Assembly (NCBI RefSeq): GCF_024599795.1
Contig: NZ_CP102246.1
Location: 1,922,001 to 1,986,000 of the forward strand
Length of the DNA: 64,000 nt
Origin: Enterobacter cloacae complex sp. R_G8
GTDB lineage: Bacteria > Pseudomonadota > Gammaproteobacteria > Enterobacterales > Enterobacteriaceae
Direction: 5' to 3'
Of this stretch, positions 17,111-23,629 are shown piece after piece. How positions within the stretch are numbered: position 1 is the first letter of the stretch; each line of letters begins with the position of its first letter. The notes below the pieces were generated by a model. It worked only from the letters and a program-made list of their open reading frames with translations. It was not told where the DNA came from and did not search any database. The translations under genes were made by a program, and so were the position numbers.

Positions 17111-17500
17111 ATGACAGCACGCGAAGCCGTTTTTCCCTCAGGACGCCAGGCGCTCTATGAGCGCAATCGCTATTCACCGGCCATCAAATCTAACGGTTCC
17201 TTGTTTGTCTCGGGGCAGGTTGGTAGCCGTGAGGATGGTTCGCCTGAGCCCGATCTAAAAGCGCAGGTCAGGCTGGCATTCAATAATCTTAATGCTGTCC
17301 TCGCCGCTGCGGGCTGCACGTTCGATGACGTGGTTGACGTTACCCTTTTTGTCGTCGATCCCGAGTCAAACCTCGACGCTATCTGGAGTATCCTGCCAGA
17401 ATATTGGGGGGAAGCGCCTTACCCAACGTTGACCGGGATCGGCGTAACGTGGCTGTACGGATTCCAGTTCGAGATTAAGGTGGTTGCCAGGCTGCCGTGA
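17111..17500 (+). CDS. RidA/YjgF family protein (Rid family)
   Basis: Small trimeric enzyme of 129 aa, of the family that hydrolyses reactive enamine/imine intermediates from PLP enzymes. The family core is visible: SPAIKSNGSLFVSGQVG, a middle QVRLAFNNLNAVLAAAGCTFDDVVDVTLFV, and a C-terminal APYPTLTGIGVTWL block. The Arg normally contacting carboxylates in archetypal RidA is not at the usual C-terminal position (here PYPTLTGIGV), so it is likely a Rid2-7-like subfamily rather than housekeeping RidA. It is divergent from a LysR regulator. A REP-type repeat follows. Confidence 0.82.
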   Translation: MTAREAVFPSGRQALYERNRYSPAIKSNGSLFVSGQVGSREDGSPEPDLKAQVRLAFNNLNAVLAAAGCTFDDVVDVTLFVVDPESNLDAIWSILPEYWGEAPYPTLTGIGVTWLYGFQFEIKVVARLP

Positions 17501-17535
17501 GCGTCAGGGGTCTTTGCGCCAGTCGAAAGATAAGA

Positions 17536-17597
17536 CAGCGCTTACCGGGCCTACAGTCCCGTAGGACGGGTAAGGCGAAGCCGCCACCCGGCAGTTT
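17536..17597. repeat. REP/BIME-like palindromes
   Basis: CGCTTACCGGGCCTACAGTC and CGGGTAAGGCGAAGCCGCCACCCGGC are two REP-like stems in opposite orientation. They lie between the RidA-family gene and the tRNA-less terminator copy B. Confidence 0.6.
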
Positions 17598-17616
17598 TTC
17601 CGAACGCACAAAAGCA

Positions 17617-17643
17617 AAAAGCCTGCTTTAAAAGCAGGCTTTT
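17617..17643. repeat. tRNA-Asn terminator copy B, without a tRNA
   Basis: The 10-bp terminator stem of the tRNA-Asn gene recurs here. With flanks, the match runs from CGCACAAAAGC to TTTCAACTTTGGCT (about 17606-17654) against copy A at 11793. After GGCTC the tRNA sequence is lost (CTTCATTCGCTCG). It looks like a scar of a former tRNA-Asn or of an island junction. The following 17655-17841 holds no gene that I can support. Confidence 0.7.
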
Positions 17644-17881
17644 CAACTTTGGCTCTCTTCATTCGCTCGATCGCTGTCACTTCGCCGACACGGCTTCAAT
17701 TCTGAAACCGCCTCGCATTTCGTTTAACCGATCCGCCATATTCCTTTGAAGCACATAAACAATTTTCTATCATCGGCCTTCCTGCCACGAGCTACGTTCC
17801 CGCCCGCTTTCTCCACATTTAATTACGCAAAGGAAATCACCATGAATTTGATGAATAATTGTGCACATTCTGCCGTGGATG

Positions 17882-17897
17882 TTATATTAAAATATAA
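17882..17897. promoter_or_regulatory. AT palindrome, candidate toxin-antitoxin operator
   Basis: TTATATT-AA-AATATAA (7-bp arms) lies 16 bp before the antitoxin ATG at 17914, where MazE/ChpS-type antitoxins usually bind to repress their own operon. It overlaps a likely -10 region. The role is inferred from position. Confidence 0.45.
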
Positions 17898-17913
17898 TAT
17901 CCGGAGGTGCTCT

Positions 17914-18171
17914 ATGTATACAACTCGCCTGAAAAAGGTTGGCGGTTCCATCATGCTGGCGGTTCCTCCCGCCGTGCTGAAAACGCTGGAGCTGTCGATA
18001 GACAGCGAAGTGGGAATGACGATTGATAATGGCTGCCTGATAATTGAACCCCAGAAACGGCCACATTATTCGCTGGAGGAACTGCTGGCGCAGTGCGATC
18101 CCCATGCTGAAATGAGCGAAGAGGATCGGGAATGGATTGATGCGCCTGCAACAGGAAAGGAGATCCTGTAA
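17914..18171 (+). CDS. chpS: ChpS/PemI-like antitoxin (AbrB/MazE fold)
   Basis: Antitoxin of 85 aa. An N-terminal swapped-hairpin AbrB/MazE DNA-binding domain (MYTTRLKKVGGSIMLAVPP) is followed by the toxin-binding tail containing YSLEELLAQCD, very close to the equivalent stretch of E. coli ChpS. The start is chosen for GGAGG 6 bases upstream and for family length. An in-frame ATG at 17842 also has a good ribosome site (AAAGGAAA) and would add 24 residues. The stop codon is directly followed by the toxin ATG, so the pair is translationally coupled. Confidence 0.85.
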   Translation: MYTTRLKKVGGSIMLAVPPAVLKTLELSIDSEVGMTIDNGCLIIEPQKRPHYSLEELLAQCDPHAEMSEEDREWIDAPATGKEIL

Positions 18172-18504
18172 ATGGACCGAGGGGAAATCTGGCTTGTTTC
18201 ACTGGATCCGATTGCTGGCCACGAGCAAAGTGGAAAACGTCCGGTACTCATCGTATCGAAGGCATCGTTTAACAAGGTGACCCGGCTACCGGTAGTGGTG
18301 CCCGTCACCAGCGGCGGTAACTTTGCTCGTACAGCAGGTTTCACCGTTTCACTGGATGGGGCAGGGACAAAAACAATGGGCATTATTCGCTGCGACCAGC
18401 CCAGAACCATCGATATGGCGGCCCGGAACGGCAAAAGGCTGGAACGCGTGCCCGACGCCGTCGTAAATGAGGTGCTTGCCAGACTGGATGCGATTTTGAG
18501 TTAA
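18172..18504 (+). CDS. chpB: ChpB/PemK-like toxin (MazF-family endoribonuclease)
   Basis: MazF/PemK-fold mRNA interferase of 110 aa that cleaves mRNA at short motifs unless bound by its antitoxin. Family landmarks: MDRGEIWLVSLDPIAGHEQSGKRPVLIVS with the conserved RGEIW and GHEQ.G.RP; VVVPVTSGGNFARTAGFTVSLDG; and IRCDQPRTIDMAARNGKRL with the catalytic-region Arg and the QxRxxD-like turn. It begins at the base after the antitoxin stop. Copy C of the tRNA-Asn terminator lies 22 bp downstream and probably ends the operon. A decayed homologue lies at 23073. Confidence 0.88.
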   Translation: MDRGEIWLVSLDPIAGHEQSGKRPVLIVSKASFNKVTRLPVVVPVTSGGNFARTAGFTVSLDGAGTKTMGIIRCDQPRTIDMAARNGKRLERVPDAVVNEVLARLDAILS

Positions 18505-18526
18505 TCGCCAGAGACGCACAAAAGCA

Positions 18527-18553
18527 AAAAGCCTGCTTTAAAAGCAGGCTTTT
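18527..18553. repeat. tRNA-Asn terminator copy C with a degenerate tRNA 3' end
   Basis: Identical hairpin to copy A. Here the match continues through TTTCAAATTTGGCTCC and then CTGGACTGGGATCG, which resembles but does not equal the tRNA-Asn 3' end (TCTGACTGGACTCG). So the acceptor and T-arm region is partly kept and the rest is gone. It now serves as the likely terminator of the toxin-antitoxin operon. Confidence 0.7.
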
Positions 18554-18742
18554 CAAATTTGGCTCCCTGGACTGGGATCGCCTTTGTCAGTAACTGGCTA
18601 ATAAATGAGCTAAACCTTAATCAGCTACCAGTCAAGACCACCAGAATGACCAATACTTTTCAACAACTTCTTTATGCCAGTGGTAAACGCCTGATCTTAC
18701 ACCTGTGGTGATATCGGATATTTATGTTCGATGTAACTTATG

Positions 18743-21700
18743 TTAATGCTTACGGGGCCGTGAAACATCTAAAACGAAAACATCAATTAAACTACGAAGT
18801 TCAGCCGGTAATACTGCTTCAATACTGATTTTAAGCTCCTGCGCGGTTTTAATTCCGTGAGTTTTGCGGCCAGCGACGGTTTCGCTTTCTCCAAACCATA
18901 TGACAAGAAAGATACCCTGCTGCTCGGCATCAGGATGAATGGCATAACGGTCATAGAGTTGGGCTGAAGCGGCAGAATATAACTCTCTGTGCCACTGGCC
19001 TTTGACTTCCGTAACGAGCAGTCGTCTTCTTCCGCCAATCAATTTAGATGCCGTGAAATCACTCCTGTTTTTCCCTTTCAACTGATGCTCAGGAGTTATA
19101 GAAATGCCCTGAGGCTGAAGTCTTAAATTCAGGCGTTCCGCAATAATCTCTGTGGACTTTACCTCATCAAGGCGTTCATTTTTCTCATAGAAGCGATCTG
19201 CTGAGTTAAACTCCCCGCCAGCAATCGCTTTCTGGAAATCATTAAGCTCCTGAAGAACTAATTGACGCAGGCTTTCAACAGTAACCACTGAATCACAATC
19301 CAGATGTTGAACTATTTCATCTGGCGTCGGCGGTTCAAAATCCCTGAGCGCTTTTTTCCTGAGCTGACCGGCATATATACTTTGCAGTCCTTTATGCTGG
19401 CTCGTGAAACGTGGATCGGCAAGAAGGCGACCCAGTACGGGTATTGCATTGTCAGGAATATCTGATTCAATTGACCACATTAAATCAGTCAAAAAGCGGT
19501 AGGCTTTTTCCTCTTCTGGACTATCACTGTCCCAATGATCCGGTAGGTCAACGCGCGACCATTGTTCAATGAAAGCATCTAAAATGGCTTCAATTTTGAT
19601 TGAGGTCAGTTCCGGCCAGGCACGGTGCTCACTTCGGCTCAGGCGCCCAGAACGTTCATAAAAATGTAGTAAATTATCTTTGTCTGATTTTAGCCATGCC
19701 CAATATGTATCCGTAATATTCTCCAGAAAGTAGAACCCACGTACCATCCAGAATAGTCGCTTGCGTTCAATATCCTCATTTTCTGTCGGATTAGGCCAGC
19801 CTGACATCACATCTGAGCAACGCTCTGCAATAATCTCTTTTAAATCCTCACGATCGCCGTATTGAGCAGCAATTTCAAAAAGTTCATCTACTGAATTAAG
19901 GGATAAATCAGTAAAACGACGAAGCCATTCAATCGAAAGTTTAGCGCGTGAATGACGAAAGACCTCTTCCCCACTTAACATCCAGATTTCAGGGTGAGGG
20001 CATGATTGAGCTAGTTGGGGTTCAACGTATTGCTGGAGATATTTTTCAGCACTTTCACTATCAGGAAAAATGAGGCGGTCTATTTCAGTCTGTAGAGCGT
20101 TACGTTCTTCCGTCGAAACTGAGTCATATCCCATATGAATGTTGGTTCTTAATGCTATAAGTAATTCGGTATTGACGCATTCAAGATCGCCTTCTGCACG
20201 TAAAATCTCCAGACAGGCTGCATATAAAACTGTCTCAGAATACCTGTGCTTAGATTCACATTGTAGAGCCGCTAGTTCGGGTAGGGTGGGAACCACGGGA
20301 GTAATAAAATCCAGACAATTTCTTAAAGCAGTCCGAACCAGTTTCTCGTCACCAAATTCTAATTCAATTCTTTCTGGATGCATGAGCACAAGTTCTGCAA
20401 AACGCACCAGACAACTCCAGTGACGACCACGTTCTACAAGATCTCTGTTTTCATTAACAAATTGTATGTTTTTAGCGTGAATCTCTTGTTGTTTCTTGTC
20501 ATGACGTTTCCTGCTTCGGCTATGTCTGAATCTCCATAACTGGTGCTCCTGTTCGGATAATTTCATTGCATTGTTGTATCGGGCCCATTCGCGCATAAAT
20601 GCGGGTTTGGAAAGGGCGTGCTGACGCATTTGTGTCCGCAAATCATCAGGGCCATATTCTTCCTTGTTTTTGTAACGTTGATGGTTGACAAGAAAACTCG
20701 CCCACAGGTCAACGTTATCTGTTTCAAACGCCAGATTGAGGATGAATTTATAGTCATTCCTCCATAAATGAAGGCCTGAATGTGAATGCAGGTGTCCGTC
20801 GAATTTTTCTACTCTTATATTGAATATCTCTTTACGATCCGTTAATGGCCTGAATACATAAGCAATGATCTCCTGACGAAGTGTGTCATTTTCCCGAAGC
20901 ACCTGTACCGATTTGCTTTGATCGGGTTGGCATTGGCGATGGAAATTGAGATTACCTATCCATTGCCAGATCCTGACAGGGTCAAACGGTGCTTGAGTCA
21001 GTTCAAAATAGCGATCGACCATTGAACCGACGATCTTGCTTATCCCATTGCGACAATCACATTCATAGGGTTTTTTTCCACAGTGGCAATGAAGGTTATG
21101 GGTCAGCTCATCCAGAAGAGATTCGAGAGTATGTTGTGAAAAACATGAAATGAGCTTTTTAATAAAATAACGAGAGCCGACAACTCTTTCAAATTGTTCT
21201 TTTTGAGCAGGGTAGAGGTTCGCACAGACGCGTAAGAATCCAGAGAGATATGTGTGCTTAAATTTTTCTGGCCCTGTGACTTCGATGGCTTTAGCGGCAA
21301 TATTGAGTGAAATGTTACTTGCCTCAAAAATCAAAACGGCTAAAGCGCCAATGAAATCGTATTGTTTGACATTGAGTAAGCATCTACTTGCCAAGGTACG
21401 AATGTGTTCAGACTCGTTGGGGTTTAAGGTAAGCAGACTTAATTCAGGCGTCAACTGACTGTTTACCTGTGAGTCTGTCAGAAGTTCTAAAATTAAATCA
21501 CGTAAATGACCATCATTACCCATCATTAAAAGAGGCTTTATTTCTTCAATAACGTCTTGAGTGAAAAAACCAGCCGCGCTGAACCGACGCCAGAAATCGC
21601 TCCGACGAAAGTAAGGGTCTGCGGCTTCAATCTCTTTGAGTCGATGAAGAAGTTGTCGTTTCGATGAGCGTTCAAGCTGTGATGGATCGCCGTTTGCGAG

Positions 21701-22777
21701 AACCGCATAGGCGTCAAGCTCAATAATGGATTCCTGTACTGATTTGTTGCCTAATGCTGCCATCCATCCGAGCAGACCTCTCAACTCATCCCTGGCAGTT
21801 CCGTTCGGTGCAATAACAGGCAAGCACTTTGTTAAAGTGAGAACATCCCCAGGGTCGGTTATGCGTTTAATAAGATAATCCGCTGCGCAGTACTCAGCGA
21901 CGATCTTATGAACCGGGCGGTGCTGGTCTTCCTTATCTCCGGGTTTGAAAAGCTGAGTTGACAATATGTCGTAACAGGCAGTACTGCCGCTAAATAATGC
22001 TGGCAGCATGGGATACATCCGGCTTGCCGTCGCGTCTATGGTGCTGACTCCCTCTGCGCCTGACAACAGAAGTTTGACATAAACCTCGGAAGAAAATGAA
22101 ATCTTCTGTGCAACTGAAAGAGATATAGAGGCTTTAGGGATATCTGGGTTGACTTCCTTAGCCAGTCGTTCGACCGCTAAAGCAAAGATTGAACGTTTGT
22201 TAGCAAATCGCCTGCCACTTTCTAGATAAGCATCGGTGAACATTTTCAGAAACTGAGGGTTTGGTAACAACATTTCTAAATTAAACTGTGCTACTTCGTT
22301 CTGGAATGTAAAGAAGTCTTCTTCTGGCGCATGGTGCTTAAAGATGGCGTGTTGTTCGTTTTGATCGAATTCTCTCAGCCTCACAATCATAGGGGAGAAA
22401 CCAAGAAATTTCTCAAAAATACCGGTAGAAGCCAGCCCCCATTCGCTTGACCTGCTGGACATGATTACGCGAGTTGGTTTTGATGTTCTGGCTAGCGCGA
22501 GGAGTTTATGAATACCCGATTGATCGATCCTGGCGACCTCATCAACGGCATCAATTACCAGTGGGCTATTTTCTTTATCTGCTCCCACGTATGCAAATAC
22601 GCTGGCATTTAAGACAGAAGTGTTCAGTTTACGAGCGATGCTTTTCATCAGCTCCGTTTTCCCGCCACCGGGTTCTGCTAACACAACAATGTGCGTTGAT
22701 GCCGCCAGCAACTCTGTCTCTGTGTACGTCTTATCACCGTACGTAAAATTACGTTCAAGATAGAAGGTTGAGTTCAT
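18743..22777 (-). CDS. Large P-loop NTPase with C-terminal PD-(D/E)xK-like nuclease motif (candidate defence protein)
   Basis: 1344-aa protein that I do not recognise by name. The N-terminus has Walker A AEPGGGKT (residues 34-41) and Walker B-like PLVIDAVDE (72-80). RVIMSSRSSEW follows near 107, in the manner of NACHT/STAND NTPases (sensor-type SR). A long alpha-helical, repeat-like middle (about 330-1180) contains a CxC-x6-CxC cluster (C564, C566, C573, C575) that could bind zinc. The C-terminus has SDFT (D1240) followed by TEVKG (E1257, K1259), spaced as in PD-(D/E)xK nucleases. The coding DNA is visibly more AT-rich than its neighbours. It lies alone between a toxin-antitoxin operon, a decayed toxin and tRNA-Asn. 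An anti-phage role is inference. Confidence 0.7.
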   Translation of the reverse strand: MNSTFYLERNFTYGDKTYTETELLAASTHIVVLAEPGGGKTELMKSIARKLNTSVLNASVFAYVGADKENSPLVIDAVDEVARIDQSGIHKLLALARTSKPTRVIMSSRSSEWGLASTGIFEKFLGFSPMIVRLREFDQNEQHAIFKHHAPEEDFFTFQNEVAQFNLEMLLPNPQFLKMFTDAYLESGRRFANKRSIFALAVERLAKEVNPDIPKASISLSVAQKISFSSEVYVKLLLSGAEGVSTIDATASRMYPMLPALFSGSTACYDILSTQLFKPGDKEDQHRPVHKIVAEYCAADYLIKRITDPGDVLTLTKCLPVIAPNGTARDELRGLLGWMAALGNKSVQESIIELDAYAVLANGDPSQLERSSKRQLLHRLKEIEAADPYFRRSDFWRRFSAAGFFTQDVIEEIKPLLMMGNDGHLRDLILELLTDSQVNSQLTPELSLLTLNPNESEHIRTLASRCLLNVKQYDFIGALAVLIFEASNISLNIAAKAIEVTGPEKFKHTYLSGFLRVCANLYPAQKEQFERVVGSRYFIKKLISCFSQHTLESLLDELTHNLHCHCGKKPYECDCRNGISKIVGSMVDRYFELTQAPFDPVRIWQWIGNLNFHRQCQPDQSKSVQVLRENDTLRQEIIAYVFRPLTDRKEIFNIRVEKFDGHLHSHSGLHLWRNDYKFILNLAFETDNVDLWASFLVNHQRYKNKEEYGPDDLRTQMRQHALSKPAFMREWARYNNAMKLSEQEHQLWRFRHSRSRKRHDKKQQEIHAKNIQFVNENRDLVERGRHWSCLVRFAELVLMHPERIELEFGDEKLVRTALRNCLDFITPVVPTLPELAALQCESKHRYSETVLYAACLEILRAEGDLECVNTELLIALRTNIHMGYDSVSTEERNALQTEIDRLIFPDSESAEKYLQQYVEPQLAQSCPHPEIWMLSGEEVFRHSRAKLSIEWLRRFTDLSLNSVDELFEIAAQYGDREDLKEIIAERCSDVMSGWPNPTENEDIERKRLFWMVRGFYFLENITDTYWAWLKSDKDNLLHFYERSGRLSRSEHRAWPELTSIKIEAILDAFIEQWSRVDLPDHWDSDSPEEEKAYRFLTDLMWSIESDIPDNAIPVLGRLLADPRFTSQHKGLQSIYAGQLRKKALRDFEPPTPDEIVQHLDCDSVVTVESLRQLVLQELNDFQKAIAGGEFNSADRFYEKNERLDEVKSTEIIAERLNLRLQPQGISITPEHQLKGKNRSDFTASKLIGGRRRLLVTEVKGQWHRELYSAASAQLYDRYAIHPDAEQQGIFLVIWFGESETVAGRKTHGIKTAQELKISIEAVLPAELRSLIDVFVLDVSRPRKH

Positions 22778-23072
22778 AGTTACAAAATGCTTCGTGTTGA
22801 ATAGCCCAAATATTCCAGCAAAAAGGAAAGCTGCACCTGAATTTTCTAACTTCTGTCAGAGATAGTACGGCATTTTTTCTTTATTGGGTGGCTGTTTTAT
22901 TAACTGCTGGACACATTATACAACTTATTGACATTCATCACATTTCACAATAACGCTGTACAAGCGAGCAGAGTATTAAACCTTTTCTGTTATGAAGGGC
23001 TCATATGGGGAATTTTTATCTAATGTGATCTGCTTCTAGCCCCTTCATTTACTGCTACTCACTAATTGCAAT
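22778..23072. other. AT-rich intergenic region upstream of the NTPase gene
   Basis: Non-coding stretch, strongly AT-rich. It must hold the promoter of the leftward NTPase gene. I see no confident operator, RNA gene or short reading frame in it. Confidence 0.4.
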
Positions 23073-23311
23073 ACTGTTTAATCAGTTCACCCGACTGCCC
23101 TTTGTCGTTCCCATCACCAGCGGAGAAAGCTTTGCTCGAGTAGCGGATTTTGCCCTTTCGCTGGATGATGCAAGAATAAAAAACGGACGTTATTCGCTGT
23201 TAGTAAATCAGAAGTGTTGATATGTAAGCCTTGATTAGCAAGTGTGTGGGACGTATACCTGAGCCTAGCGTGAATGAAGTGATGGCAATATAGCAAGCCA
23301 TTCTGAGCTGA
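23073..23311 (+). pseudogene. Decayed chpB/pemK-like toxin remnant
   Basis: Aligns along its whole length with bases from about 18266 to 18504 of the intact toxin gene. Landmarks in order: GTTTAA..CA; ACCCG.CT.CC; CC.TCACCAGCGG; CTTTGCTCG; TTTC.CTGGATG; TTATTCGCTG; GA.ATG; GTGAATGA.GTG; and TTCTGAGCTGA against TTTTGAGTTAA. The frame is broken by small deletions and stops (for example TGA after CAGAAGTGT). The 5' third and any antitoxin are missing. The divergence shows it is an old or separately acquired homologue, not a recent duplicate. Confidence 0.78.
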
Positions 23312-23344
23312 TATTTTTGATATGATAGGATAAATTCACAAAAC

Positions 23345-23380
23345 AAGAAGCCCGCTTAACTTTACTTAAGCGGGCTTCTT
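23345..23380 (-). terminator. Terminator of the second tRNA-Asn
   Basis: Perfect 15-bp stem AAGAAGCCCGCTTAA / TTAAGCGGGCTTCTT with a 6-base loop, immediately 3' of the leftward tRNA. Its sequence differs from the AAAAGCCTGC type of the other three copies. Confidence 0.85.
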
Positions 23381-23385
23381 AAATT

Positions 23386-23461
23386 TGGCTCCTCTGACTG
23401 GACTCGAACCAGTGACATACGGATTAACAGTCCGCCGTTCTACCGACTGAACTACAGAGGA
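23386..23461 (-). tRNA. tRNA-Asn (GTT), second copy
   Basis: 76 nt with encoded CCA, same sequence as the gene at 11838. The 5' flank is also nearly the same (ATCGTGTGAAC, then GCGCATAGTAGCGACCT and CTTGTCAAAGGGTGAAA), so the promoter region was duplicated with the gene. The aerobactin locus starts about 140 bp beyond its 5' side. In E. coli the tRNA-Asn next to mtfA (asnT) occupies this position. Confidence 0.97.
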
Positions 23462-23598
23462 ATCGTGTGAACGAGGCGCATAGTAGCGACCTCGGTACGC
23501 CTTGTCAAAGGGTGAAAACACCCTTTTTGATCGTTTGCCGACAATTTCAGCAAATCGCTGATTTAATAGTAAATTTGCGGTGAAATTACACAGCAGGA

Positions 23599-23624
23599 TG
23601 CGCCGCCTGCGGGCAGGCGGCGCA
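23599..23624 (-). terminator. Terminator of the aerobactin operon
   Basis: Perfect 12-bp GC-rich stem TGCGCCGCCTGC / GCAGGCGGCGCA lies 5 bp beyond the iutA stop. No long T-run follows in the leftward direction. Confidence 0.6.
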
Positions 23625-23629
23625 GCTGT

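Noticed and set aside
17617..18553. Terminator repeats as a CRISPR array or insertion-sequence ends
   Set aside because: Only three copies, unequally spaced by kilobases, each containing the tRNA-Asn terminator; no transposase and no regular spacers.
23114..23296. 60-codon leftward frame
   Set aside because: Lies antisense within the decayed toxin remnant; the rightward homology to the intact toxin explains the sequence better.
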